Source of the DNA: Eremophila alpestris peregrina
Taxonomy: Eukaryota > Chordata > Aves > Passeriformes > Alaudidae
DNA length: 64,000 nucleotides
Direction: 5' to 3'
Assembly: GCA_009792885.1 (NCBI GenBank)
Contig: WMCF01000015.1
Coordinates: 13,291,667 to 13,355,666, forward strand
A model generated the notes under the pieces. That model was not told the origin of the DNA, ran no database searches, and worked only from the letters and a program-made list of their open reading frames with translations. Both the position numbers and the translations under genes were made by a program. Positions 37,985-49,552 of this stretch are shown piece by piece. The number at the start of each line of letters is the position of its first letter. Positions within the stretch are counted from its first letter, which is position 1.

Positions 37985-38125
37985 GTCAGATTTACAAAGG
38001 TATTTGAGGACTTTAAGTTTCATGTAGACGCTTTGTTGGATTTTCTGAAAGTGTCTTGCTAGTCCACTCATTGAAATTAATGCCTCTGAAATCAATAAAA
38101 GTTAAGTACACTGACATTTCAAAGG
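37985..38125. repeat. remnant of an ancient palindromic amniote repeat
   Basis: CAGATTTACAAAGGTATTTG (37987), GGATTTTCTGAAAGTGTCT (38038), CATTGAAATTAATG (38069) and GACATTTCAAAG (38113) follow in order a palindromic interspersed repeat widespread in turtles and crocodilians. In that repeat a CAAAGGTATTTAGGCACCTAA-type arm, a central CCATTGAAATCAATGG and the returning arm make a long hairpin. The central near-palindrome is still visible. The inner arms have decayed. I do not recall a formal family name. Confidence 0.6.
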
Positions 38126-41100
38126 AGAGAAAAATATAGCTGGGTATCTGCATATTTAAGCACCTCACCTTTCTGAGACACATTTGAAGACCTTGTTAAG
38201 AAGCCAGGTCATATATATACATGCTTTTGAAAATGTTAACATAGTTCACTGGTTTCAGGCTATCCTTGAGCAGCTGCTGTTTTGACTACGTCGTGGCCTT
38301 AGCAAAGTGTTATGGCCTCAGAGAGTATTAGCTAAAGGTTTCTTGTTTAATCTGCAGGTAAGAGGGAAGTGTCCAAGGGTTGCTAATATCACTTATTTCT
38401 GAGAGAAAGAGTTCTTTTTAAAAACTGCTGAGCCTTAAACTTAGATCACTGTCATCTCTACACTTCTTGTCTTTGTCATGCCCAGTGTGATCAACTTTAT
38501 GCCCTTTGCTATTTCCTCAAGACCCCTTTTTTTTTGTATGCTCCAGTAACAATAACATATTCACTACCTTTTAGTCCAGGTGCCTTATGTAATCATTAAG
38601 CCAACGAAGGGGGGGGCTGCACCATGCAACATCCAGGATATGGAAGTTAATTTTTTAAGAGTGAAATAGAATAGCAAAGATACAGCACTGTGAAAGCATA
38701 GACAAAACTGTGGGAAAAATGTAGTTGCATATGAGATATGAAGGCCTTTTCAGTGCCTTAACTTTCCTTCTAAATTGTTCATCTGTTCATTAGACCTGTA
38801 TATTCACACACTGGTATACAGATGAGCATAGGAATCTTGAATTCTTCTGAGAATTTTGAATCTCTCAGAATCAAATGTTTTCAGCACCAACTGAGCTTCT
38901 TCATCCATGATTTCTGTTGGTCAGCAGTCAGAGAGTGTGAATTCATAAAACCCTGTGACAGACTCATAAACTTCCAATATGATAAGGTAGTTAATTTTGT
39001 GCATTAAAGGATTGTTCTCTCTTCACATAGGGGAGCAATACTTCATTTCACAAGTGTGGAGGAGACATTTATGATTCAAATGCACTTCTTTTTGTTTAGG
39101 GCTTGAATTAAAAGAAGATGCGTAGAGGAACTCAATAATTTTTTTTCTGTTCTTCATGTTTAATGGGAGATAGTTTTTCTTTAAAAGGAGTCAATGACAT
39201 ACCACAGGGCAAGAGAATTCAAGGTATACTGTCTATCATACAGTGAGACACAGGGATCTCTAATCCCCTGCCCTTTTCCTGTAGTAATGCATCTTTAGAC
39301 CAGGCAGATATTTTCTTTACAGGGAAAATATGTTTAGTTCCACCATAAGGCTTAAAAGGAAATAGCCCTGGAAAGTTCTCTACTCTCCAAGCTGCCATTG
39401 ACTCGGTGCCAGGGCAGAGACCTGGATAGGTCTCTGTCCCTGTCTGTCACAATGTATCTGTTCCTTATTGGGCAGCCTGCCGAGGCACTGCCTCCACCAT
39501 TAAACCACTACACAAAGCCTTTCTGTGCTTTTTCAGGGGTGTTTACATGGTGCAGTGCTACTGCACATGTTACGGCTTATTTTTATTTTACACTGTACTG
39601 TTTATTATTTTCTCTTTTTATTAAATCTTTTTCTGTTACACAACACCTCCTGAGGAAGTAGTCTTGCTTTTATTAAGCCATCTCTAGAGGGCAGGCCCCT
39701 CAGAGAATTTGATGTAAACTCCATGTGGCTTAATTACACTCTGGCCACGTGTATTATTACATCATTTTCCTTTTTTGTTTCCCTAGAATTTTGGTGCAAT
39801 TTTTTATGCAATGAACAGCAAAAGTGGGGCTTTATAGTTACTGGGTTAAAACCTGGTTTTATATTTAATTTTCCACTACATTATATGATCCATTGAGCTC
39901 TTAGATCATCAGAAAAATTCACAATTGCTATTGTTTCCTGTTAAAGATGATGAATTTAACAAAGTAATGGACTAAATTCTCTTATTGTCTTACTGTGGGG
40001 TAAGAATAATGAGATTAACAAGAAGCCCTCTGTTACTGTCACAAATCCTACAGTACCTACAGAAAAAAAAAAAGGCTAAAATCAAAATTAGACTCTAATC
40101 TCTCTTTAAATATCTGTGACAACACTATTATGCCACCACCGAAGTCATCTTGCTCCATGTGTTCCACCCTTCTCTTGCATTTCTTCTGCAGTATGCTACA
40201 CTTCTTCTGTCCTTTACTGTCATTTTGCCTGAATCAGAATGAAGCTATAGAAATTAAACAGAACTCCAACAATTATTTGCACCCTGAATTTTAGGTTGAC
40301 TTAATAATGCAAAACATCGTCCTCCATGGTCTTCTCTCTCTCTCTCTTTTTCTTTTTTTTTTTTTTTTTTTTAACTGACTTGACAAAGAGAAGAAGTTCA
40401 GGAATAATTTTTCCCCTCACTGTTTTCATATCTGAATCATATCACATACTTTATACAGTACCTTATGTTTATTTCCCCTGGGTAGGTGTGTCAGCAGAGG
40501 ACATGAGCAAACTGTGATCCTAGAGGGACTAAGTGGTAAAGCTAGTAAAATTTACATTCTGGTAACAGTGACAGGACAGAGCTGGTGGTATGTTCCACCT
40601 GTCTGGGGCAGCAAATAATTTCTGAAATTTATATGTAAAGTACAGTTAAAGAAAAACATAAAATATTAGGAGTTTTTTAAATAATAACACCCTACAAGAC
40701 AGAAGGTCTTAGAGTGTGTAAAGATCTATTACAAAGCAACACAGAATCTGTAGTAGAGAATGGAATTACAATATTCTAGGCAGGAAAACATTCTTTTTAT
40801 CATTTTAAACTGAAACATAGTCTCTAAATCATCTCTACTCATTTGATCACAGTAATGAAAACTTTGACTCAAAAGTCTCTTCTCAGGTGCTTCAAAGTGT
40901 CTCTGTTTTTTCACTTACATCAGCTGACTCGCTGATATACACCAGAGTAACTGAAGTCAAAATCTCCACACGTTTTTCCAATGTTCTTTCCCCATTATGT
41001 TAATCTAGTTTTACTGCTGAATTTGCTAGTTGGTTACTGTTATTTTTACTGATGTCGTATGTCCTGTTTACTGCTCATGAAATCAAATTACTCTGTCACT

Positions 41101-43320
41101 TCTGACTAAACAGGAATATCACACACTATCATTTCTTCATGCTGCATTGCTTAGGAAAGCATAATTTTAAAATGGCAGAATTGTACAAATATTAATTGAG
41201 GTTTTTTTCTGGGATATTCCCTGCTTTGAGTTTTCTAACCAGCTTTTCTTGGAGCAATAGATGATTTTAAAAAAGAAGGAAACTTTGTCCCTTCCACAAG
41301 CTATTTTCAATGAATTGCTAGTCTTTCTTGACCAGTTTGTGGAAAGTTCACTAATCAGAATTTGTGCTCCTTTGTATATCCTTATTATTCATTTATGAGA
41401 ATATATTATCTTGTTTAAAGTATACACTATGTGAGGTTTAATTTTCTGAGAAGAATTGCATAGAGTAGAACCAAAAATTTCATCATTAACATTCAGCACC
41501 AGGGGTCTGGAAAGCTAAGGAGCAAAGAAAACAGAAACATGAAGATAGTAGATGAAAACAGTTGTGAAGGGTGGCAGGGCATGATTCATTAGCCATCATA
41601 TATCAAATTCCTTTTTTTGGTGCATTCTGACTAAAGTATGCTGGAAAATGCAGTGTCATGTAACCATCTATGATTATGTCTGGAAAAGTTTGATCATTTT
41701 CAGCACAATACAGTAATGGCCTTACATATATGTGCACACATACTCTGCAGAACAGAATGAGAAACAAAAAAGAATTCTTAAGACAAACTAGAGTACCAGC
41801 AACTGAGAATAACTTAGCTCATTTAAGATAGCAAAACTCCATTGTCTATAGCCCCATACCCACTGAGAGAAGGAATTGCAAATATGAATTAAGGATTAGA
41901 TGTAGTAACAAGATAGCTTGAAACATAGAATAAAAAGAAAAACAAAATCAGAAAGGGAAGATTCATTTGGGAAAAGGCCAGAAAGCTAGGGTAAGACAAA
42001 GTCATGTAACTTCTTGATTTTTAATAGCTTTTTCTACAGCAGGGAATAACATATGCCACCGTGTTAGTGAGTAATAGCGAAATATAACATTTAAATGCTT
42101 GGCATTCTATGTCTATAAAAGGAAAACATAGCCCACAGTGAAATATCCAAGTTGATTAACAGGTGAAAGCTCACCATTCAATATTTAAACAGTAATAATG
42201 TGTCCTGTTTGGAGCTGCCACATTGTTTGTTAAGAGCTGAATATCCAGTTTGGAGTAAGCATGGTCCAGTCACAATGGAGGCCTCCACAAACCTTTGCAG
42301 CCACGCTGAATGCAAAGTTCTTGAAATGTTGATCAAAAAACTTGATGTTCTCTCACCAACCAGCATCAGATTTTAGCTTTCAGGGAGATTCAGGGGCCTC
42401 CAGGAAAAGGAGCTGAGATCAGGGAGGACAAGGCAGAAGCAGTGACCTGACCATTAGGAGAGGCAAGTCCAGGTCAGGATCAGGGCTTGAGATGGTGATG
42501 GGAGTCAGAAACTGTGGTAATCAAGATGGTCAAGGAACACAAAGTGCTTCACTAAAATTCCTCAACTCAGCCATCTGCTAGGAGGATAATGAACTCTAGG
42601 CCCTGGGAGTGCTCATACAGCCGTGCTCAAGAGCACCCATGACCAACTAATGCAGTCCTTGAGGAAATTACTTATCCTTTCACAGAGGCTCTCAGTCAAA
42701 GCTATCAGTGCCATGGGGTTTGTGTATACCACCCTGTCCACACTAGTCCACAAACTAGGTCTGGGAGAAGACAGAATAACTAGAAACAAAGCTGATACTA
42801 CAGGGAAGCAACTGGAGCTACTGCATGGCCACAGGAAGGTACAGCATTAACCTGTTCTAGGTACAAGTCTATTTGCAAGTGGAAATCAGCATTTCTAGAT
42901 GCTGAATTTCTCAGCTGTGTCCATCACACATGGTCACCTAGGCTGGATGCACAAGGCAGCAAAATTTCATCATCATATGATGCCAAAATCTAGGCTAGTC
43001 CAGGCCCCTCATGGTGCCGTGCTTCATACAAAGCATGAGATGTGGTCCCTTTATCTTGAATCTTCAATTTATGCCTGCTGCAAGTGGATAACTAAGCAAT
43101 TTATCAATTTACTGGGTCCTTGCTACTCAAATATAAGACAAACAAAACCCTTTACTCACAGTAAAGAAATAATCTTACTAGCTGACATCACCATAGTTTT
43201 TCATAGATATTAAAGCTTTCTGTATAATCTTTCCAAATATGTAAATTTTGTGCCTTGTGACATATTCACAAATAAAATGAAAAAAATGCGAAAATGACAA
43301 AACACCATACAGAACAAACT
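38126..43320. other. gene-free stretch
   Basis: No gene is supported. A pyrimidine tract with TC repeats and twenty Ts lies at 40331-40372. The moderately GC-rich part from 42200 to 43080 carries frames of 62-104 codons without recognisable domains. It could be an unrecognised, decayed retroelement. Confidence 0.55.
40331..40372. repeat. (TC)n-(T)20 pyrimidine tract
   Basis: Six to seven TC units followed by short T runs and twenty consecutive Ts (40353-40372). It may be simple slippage or the A-tail of an unrecognised minus-strand retrocopy. Confidence 0.9.
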
Positions 43321-43363
43321 AAAACAAACAAACAAACAAACAAAACCCCAAACAAACAAAAAA
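43321..43363. repeat. A/C-only tract with (CAAA)n
   Basis: Forty-three bases of only A and C, including five CAAA units and a CCCC run. Same character as the longer tract near 32.5 kb. Confidence 0.9.
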
Positions 43364-44550
43364 GCCCTCAGAACTTTGTAAAAGAAAATAAGTTATTGTT
43401 TTTTTTTTTTTATAGAAATTTTCTAGATTGTTAGAGATTTTGTGATGGCATAAAAAACCATGAAATATCAGCTACCAAAGTTTCTTCTGCTCATGAAATA
43501 AGAATGGGTCTTATTATTAAGATTCATAGGCCTGGTATTTTGGTCAAATGTCCAGGAGAAAAGTGAAAGGACAGAACACTGTCAAGGTAAAAGACTGTCC
43601 CTGAGGTCAGAAAATACTGTGGGTTTATTTGTTTTTTCCTTTTCTTCACATCTCATTCTCTATTTGAGCTACATTACAAAAACATGGAATGCTCCAGAGA
43701 CAGAACTGTGTGAGTAGGTTGAGGTATCCATTCTTTCTGTTTGTTTGCTCATTTCTTGCCTCCAAGCAGAGACTCGCTGTGGCTGCTGTGATATGTGTGT
43801 GCACATTTCGAACTAGCACTTGCCTGTTAAAAATACATTCAACAAGATGAAACCTGCTGAGTGAGACAAGGGTATGGAGAGACACAGTCATGAAGTCTGA
43901 GGTGATTCACTCATTATAGCACATCCCAAGTATTTACTGTTTCTTGGTCACGTCAAAATTCTGTATTTAAACACTTTGAACTTCTGACTCAGACTGAGGA
44001 TCAGAAATTCTTACATGTAGTCCTTATTGACCTTAGGGTTTTCATCTCAGCCAAAACCAGGACAAGGGTCAAGGGGATTGAGGGTAAGAAAGGTTGCACT
44101 ATTTCAAATTTTATTAAGGAAGCTAATACAAAGAACTGTTTTTTTTCAAGAACTTTCAGAGCTCTAGTTCATGACAGCACACAGTAATAAAAAATAGAAA
44201 AAGAGAAAAATATTAACTGTCTAAATTTCACTTTGCATACTATTTTCTTTTGTCATTTTTCTTGACTTTATAAAAAACCAAGATTAGTTTTCTCTTATTG
44301 GGAGGTGGGGATGGGCATTGTGGTTGCCCCTCCACCCTTTAACTGATGAGCTAATGTTCAACCAAATTCAAAAGGGGGATTTAGGTCTCAGGGGTAGTTT
44401 TTAAGTTCCTACAGTTTATCAAAGAAAGCCAGAAAGAGGAGACTAAAGCAAAGGTCCTACAAGGGTGTACTACTTATCAGATACAAAAAACTCAGTGAAG
44501 AGAAAATCAACAACGTCACAGTTGCTGGTAAAGTTTCAAGTGGAGGACAT
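43364..44550. other. gene-free stretch
   Basis: No gene or transposon recognised. A reading frame of 81 codons at 43646-43891 on the minus strand has no domain. Confidence 0.65.
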
Positions 44551-45228
44551 GTTATAGATAAATAGAAGGGTTTGAATTGAAAGAGACCTGAAAAATCACC
44601 TAGTTCCAAACCCCCCGGAACAGGCAAGGGTGCCACACGTTAGATCATGTTGCTCAAAGCCCCATCCAACCTGGCCTTAAACACTTTCAGGCATGGGGCA
44701 AACACAACCTCTCCTTGGCAACACCTTGCCAGTGTTTCACCACTCTCACAGGAAAGAATTTCTTCCTGAAGCTAGTATTAATCTACCCTGATTTATTTTA
44801 AAGCTCTTCCCCCTTGTTCTATCATTACATGTCCTTGTCAAAAGTCACTCCCCAGCTCTCTTGTAGCCCCCTTTTAGGTACTGGAAGGGTGCTATAAGGT
44901 CTCCACTGAGCCTTCTCTTCCCCAGACTGAGCGACTCCAACCTTCTCAACCTATCTTTATAGGAGAGGTGCTCTGAAGCCTACGATCATCTTTGTGGTTT
45001 CCTCTGCTCCTGCTCTGGAAGATCCATGTGTTTGTTGTGTTCAACACCCCAGAGTTGGATGCAGCACTCCAGGTGGGGTGTCACCAAAGCAGAGCAGAGG
45101 GGCAGAATCCTCTCCCTCACCCTGCTGGCCACGCTGCTTTGGATGCAGCCCAGAATGTGGCTGGACTTTTGGGCTGCAGGTGCATGGTATTGGGTCATGC
45201 CGAGTTTCTTGCCCACCAAAGGTGCAAG
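44551..45228 (-). pseudogene. CR1 LINE ORF2 3' end, decayed
   Basis: Minus-orientation CR1. The 3' tail lies at 44551-44720, with plus-strand GGGTTTGAATTGAAAGAGAC reading as the reverse of the CR1 tail. The coding remnant at 44986-45219 reads on the minus strand as SSHILGCIQSSVAS, then RERILPLCSALVTPHLECC, which is the C-terminal part of CR1 ORF2 downstream of the polymerase core, where HILGCI..VASR.RE..PLYSAL..PHLEYC is typical. The frame ends early and the downstream region is broken. Overlapping plus-strand frames of about 140 codons at 44992-45422 are shadows of this element. Confidence 0.85.
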
Positions 45229-45889
45229 GTACCAGCAAACTCAGGGAGCTCAGAGAACCTGAACCCCTGCTTACATGGCTCAGTGTCTCATGCATGGGAT
45301 CATCACTGCCTCTTGAATTGGCACATGGCCATCACATTGTGTCACATTGCCCCCCTAGCTGCCTTGTCATATCTCCAGGGCACAGCAATATTGCACAAAT
45401 CAGAGCACTAAGAAAAGCATGATCCAGGAAATAAACATTTTGGCAGCACTGAGAAAGTTGAAATTCGGTGCCTGATTGGCCATCTGTGTCACAGAAGGAC
45501 TCTCACTGTGCAGTACCTGGACATCTCAGCTAAGGCCATAACAAAAAAGAATTAAAACCACTTTATGTCAAATTATGACACACCTCATTTTAACGAAAGC
45601 TTTATTTTGAATGACAGTCTTTTCATGGGCATTAGCAATTCTTTTTTTGTTTGGCTTTTAAAAACTGAATTACTGACACATTGTCAGCTTTTCCAATTTT
45701 AATACAGCTTTTATATTTTTTGTTGAAACAGCTATTAAACATAAGCAATTGCACAACAAAATTGACTCTCTTGTAACTTAAAAAAGGTGTTTAACTCTTG
45801 TAGCCTGGAGAAAAGTTTGAAAATGGTACCTGAATTGAAATTTTTCTTTAAAGTATACACAAACACACACATAGGAAATAGGATAATTA
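45229..45889. other. gene-free stretch
   Basis: The part to about 45420 is fairly GC-rich and adjoins the CR1, but I do not recognise it. It may be an upstream, more diverged part of the same element. The remainder is AT-rich. Confidence 0.55.
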
Positions 45890-46490
45890 AAATTGCATTA
45901 CATTATTATATAGATGAGCAGGAATATTTGATTAAAATATAACGATATCCATTAAAATCACATAGTATCAATGCAGTATTATCATATTCTGGGGCCTGCC
46001 TGATGATTTAGTATTGACAATATTTTTATCAATACAAACAACATTTCCTTTCCTAAAATGCTGTTCCAAAACTGCATCTGGTTTAAATTGACCTCCCTTT
46101 ATTGATTTACATCTAACAAGAATTCAGCCCAGTATTTTAAAATGTTTGCTTTTAGTAATATAAATTGATTACTCATAACTATACAACCAATTGACTCATT
46201 CTGTATTTTATATTAATCCACTATTTGTAGGCTGCCAATGAAGTTCATAAAGATCCTTCTCATAGTCCATTAATATTGACTCTCAGATTTAATGAGTTCA
46301 TTACAATAACCATTACTGTATTATTAAAATGCAGAAGGAAATGTAAGCCTGTTTCATGCAAATAAAGACTGATATAATTAATCAAATGATACTTTTATTA
46401 TTAGCATTATCATCACCATCCAGCATTTAATAGCCCTGTTCTATATTTCCGGATAACTTTTTACGAGGCACTGTGCAAAACCAACAAGTA
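45890..46490. promoter_or_regulatory. candidate conserved enhancer-like block
   Basis: Six hundred bases with frequent ATTA/TAAT homeodomain-type cores, for example GATTAAAAT, CCATTAAAATCA, TAATCCACTA, CCATTAATATTGAC and TAATTAATCAAATGAT. A perfect octamer ATGCAAAT lies at 46356-46363. It lacks long homopolymers and has no open frame. This texture is typical of deeply conserved developmental enhancers, but no alignment supports it here. The right end overlaps an old repeat trace at 46400-46490. Confidence 0.3.
46400..46490 (+). repeat. possible L2/MIR-like remnant
   Basis: TTAGCATTATCATCACCATC (46401-46420) and ACGAGGCACTGTGCAAAAC (46463-46481) resemble the ATTATTATCATCATC...GCCAGGCACTGTGCTAAG signature of old L2/MIR-type elements. 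The match is short and divergent. Confidence 0.3.
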
Positions 46491-46886
46491 TATAAGCAAG
46501 ATATAAGCAAGTAGCAGGACATGAATTAGACAGGAAATTTAAGAATACACTGACATAAATCAGATTAGTTAAGAAGATATTTGTGTCAATCCAACAAAAC
46601 CTTATTAACATATTAGCTTTTATTTCTTTAATTTAGGGCTTATTTTGTAAGTAAGATCACTTTAATCTTGTTTTCTGGTAATAGCTGGAGAAAAAAAAGG
46701 GTATCTAAAGCTTTAATCCACATTCTTATAATCAATTTTACATTCATCATTTAGTCACACTCTTTTGTAGTCTTTCTTTTCAGTACTGCATGCTCATTTC
46801 TCCAAAAGCATTGTGCAGAAGTTTCTCTTTCTGCCGTAACTCTGCATAGATTCTAGAGATACGTGGAGATAGGGTTTTGTTGAGTA

Positions 46887-46891
46887 GGTAG
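46887..46891 (+). repeat. left target-site duplication, GGTAG
   Basis: Five bases directly before the LTR, identical to the five directly after it at 47508-47512. A 5-base duplication with TG...CA ends is the mark of retroviral integration. Confidence 0.85.
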
Positions 46892-47244
46892 TGTTGGGAT
46901 TTGTGTTGTTCTCCCCTGACTCTGTTATAATGGTTTATTCCTGTTCCCCCTTGTTTTTCCTGTATTAGTTTACCCTGGTCTGCCCTCCAAGTTAACCCCT
47001 CCCAAGGACAGCCCTCAAGGCAGTGTGTCAGTCTCTTAACCCCTCCTAGAGCTCCCTGTCAGTCACCCGAGGCCACCCCTTTCCTGCTGGAAAGTTCCAG
47101 GAAGGGCGTTGAGTGATTGGCTGTGGAGCCCTGGTTCCACCCGTCATTATCCCCGGTTGGAAAGTTGTACTGTCAGTTCTGTTCAGTTCCCCTCATTAAC
47201 CCTCATTGGATATTCCAAGTTCTCCTCCCCTTTCCCCACCCCTG

Positions 47245-47252
47245 TTTATAAG
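47245..47252 (+). promoter_or_regulatory. TATA-like box of the LTR promoter
   Basis: TTTATAAG about 75 bases upstream of the AATAAA signal, as in the U3/R region of many LTRs. It is preceded by a C-rich run (47221-47243). Whether it is active is unknown. Confidence 0.6.
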
Positions 47253-47324
47253 CTCATGCACGAGCAAGTTTGGGGCTCTCCTGAGTAGGTTGCTGTTTGA
47301 GTTAAGTGGGCTCTTTCGAGCTCC

Positions 47325-47330
47325 AATAAA
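47325..47330 (+). terminator. LTR polyadenylation signal AATAAA
   Basis: CCAATAAAGCCTGGATTT is a typical retroviral R/U5 polyadenylation context. It sits about 75 bases downstream of the TATA-like box, which is consistent with a short R region. Confidence 0.7.
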
Positions 47331-47507
47331 GCCTGGATTTAGACCCTCAGGAGAGTCAGTGTCTTACTCCGGTGGCTATGTCGTGGTTTTCCCGCCTCTG
47401 AGTACTCCCATGATCTGGGGTGCTTCACGAACCCACCAATTGCTGTGGTGCAACCTCACAGCCGGGCTCGCCCGAGGGAGACCCTTGGGCAGAGAGGGAC
47501 CACCGCA

Positions 47508-47512
47508 GGTAG
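47508..47512 (+). repeat. right target-site duplication, GGTAG
   Basis: Exact copy of 46887-46891, directly after the CA end of the LTR. Confidence 0.85.
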
Positions 47513-49379
47513 AAAATAGACTTTCTTCCAGAACACTCTTTGTTTTTTTTTTTTCTATGGCATTTGATCAAATAGAAAAGTGTAGACTTTTGTCAGCTCT
47601 TTTAAAGGAAAACCAGAAATGCTGAAGAAGAAATTTTGCATCAGTATGTTCAGATATTCTGTCAATGGTTTTGGGCTTTGGCACCAAAACACATGGTGAT
47701 GCTTAAGAATCATACAACATCAAAACTATATAAGAGAGGCATTTTGGACCTCTTCCCTCTCAAAGCTTTATACTTTGGCTGTCTCTATGGCTGCTTCATA
47801 TGCCATTCTCCCAGAACCTGGGCAACATATTCAAGTTTCTGGAGTCTGGTTTCTGCAGCTACAGCGCTAAATATACCTGAGAGAATGTCTCTGATTTTGA
47901 GTCCAGCCTGTAGCTATACTATATTCTCCAGATCATAGTGATTGTATGGCAAATAGGGAATGGTTCCATCTCCATGCTAAGTCACCAGCTATTGCTGGAA
48001 ATAATTTGGGAGGATGATGATGACACTTGACACAGAAAATTACAGCATCAGGGACAGTTGTAATGGTTTAGCAGTACAGATGCTGAGTTTTAAATACTCA
48101 GGAAAATTCCTTTGGTGGAACTTCATTCATTTAGTGTTTACCACTGCATATGAACTGCAAGAATCAGGCCCCAAAACACAGCAGGCAAGTCCCTTACCTT
48201 TAAGTACTTATATCTATTGTTGGATCAAGCCCTCAAGTTATTGTAATTACTAAATATCTCTTATTTTTCTGCTGTGTGAAACCACTCCAAATTAGTAACC
48301 TAACAGATAAGTTATTTACATGGTTTGTCAAGGAAGAGCCTGATCCTGCAGGTATTTTAATGGGTATTCTGTAGAAAAGTACCTTTGCTGCCACATGAAT
48401 TAAGTACCACTTGATGGAATTGCATCTCCCTTGCATCCTATGCCAATAGTGGATTTATTTCATACTTTGTGAAGAAAATCTTTGTCCTCTGAGCCAAAAG
48501 AAGACCTCTCTCAGGTTTGCCAAGAGCTGTGCTAAGCCCCTCTTTCTTAGGAATTATTAATTGCTTACCTCCAGGAATGTTGCTTTAGAGAGGTGCTCGT
48601 AAATGCACAAAAAAAGAATTATTTACTGTGGGAGTCCATAACATAAAGTTCCAGCTTAATTTTAATTCCTGTAGCTGTAAACTGAGAAGCGAAAATCAGT
48701 TTGATGCTGAAAGAAAATTACCCATGTGACCTGGAAATACATATATTTTTGGAAATAATACATTTTTACAAGACTTGGGGCAGGAATTATCAGATTGCTC
48801 TCTGTGAGAAATTAATGGGAATGAGGTTGGTGCATTTCTGCCAATGTCCCAAGGCAATGATGATTTTCAGACAACCTCTCTTACAGGGTATCAAAGGTAT
48901 TGAAAGTTTTCTGCTGGATTTACATCCAGCAATCACTCAATTGCTTAATATTTTGTCATGGACTTAACATTTTCAAAGTCACACATACACATCAGCAAGA
49001 CCCATATATATTCTCATGGTGCTGCTGGATGTCACAGTCCCAGCTGTGCTGGGCAGTCTAAAACTATGGGAAATAAATTATCACTTAAGATATTTGCAAT
49101 CCACTTTATTTTCTCTGCTTCAGGTGAAGCTCTCTGCAGTAAGAACTGTGAAATTTCCCACTGACTGCTACATACATGAACTCCTGTACTCTTGCATGGA
49201 GAATGAAATATAGCTGCTGTTTGTCCATCTTCAATGTACTTTTCTTTCATATTTCTTGCCTTTTTAGGAAGATTCTCGTAGAAACAATCACCACACTTCA
49301 AATGTTGAGTCTGCTTTGTGGCTTCCAAACCTGAGCATCACCTATAGCCACTCCCCAAAATTATACATGGGTGGTGAGA
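47513..49379. other. gene-free stretch
   Basis: No supportable gene. At about 48165-48225 the sequence GAATCAGGCCCC and TTTAAGTACTTATATC with TTGGATCAAGCCC faintly resembles another sauropsid palindromic repeat, as does AGCCTGATCCTGCAGG near 48337. Evidence is weak. Frames of up to 100 codons carry no domain. Confidence 0.5.
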
Positions 49380-49552
49380 TCCAAACATACAACTGCCGAG
49401 GGAAGTGGTTGAGTCACCACCCCTGCAGTTATTTAAAAGATATGTAGGTAAGGCACTTAGGAACATAGCTTAGTAGTGAACTTGTAAGTGCCAGGCTAAC
49501 AGTTGGACTCTATCACATTAAAGCTGCTTTCCAACTTAAATGATTCTATGCT
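49380..49552 (+). mobile_element. CR1 3' fragment, decayed
   Basis: GAGGGAAGTGGTTGAGTCACC, TTAAAAGATATGTAGGT, GCACTTAGGAACATAG, AACAGTTGGACTCTATCA and TTCCAACTTAAATGATTCTATG at the end follow the 3' untranslated tail of a CR1 subfamily. The final ATGATTCTATG is the terminal short repeat. No coding portion remains. Confidence 0.8.

Larger units (their letters stand above)
46892..47507 (+). mobile_element. solo LTR of an endogenous retrovirus, 616 bases
   Basis: The element begins TGTTGGGATTTGTG and ends GGACCACCGCA, so it has the TG...CA ends of a retroviral LTR, and it is bracketed by a perfect 5-base GGTAG duplication. Inside, in the expected order, are a TATA-like TTTATAAG (47245-47252), a likely transcription start region soon after it, an AATAAA polyadenylation signal (47325-47330) and a U5 of about 170 bases. 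No second LTR, primer-binding site or gag/pol/env sequence follows, so it arose by recombination between two LTRs, which deleted the interior. The CpG count is high for this window (about fourteen), and both ends are intact, so the insertion looks fairly young. The class is uncertain. A 5-base duplication fits ERVL-like or gamma-like elements better than alpharetroviruses. An open frame of 139 codons across its 3' half is an artefact. Confidence 0.9.

Noticed and set aside
44992..45422. Two plus-strand frames of about 140 codons
   Set aside because: They are antisense shadows of a minus-strand CR1 ORF2 fragment and extend only by chance beyond it.
47206..47625. 139-codon frame as a gene
   Set aside because: It lies across the 3' half of the solo LTR and its flank, where no protein is expected.
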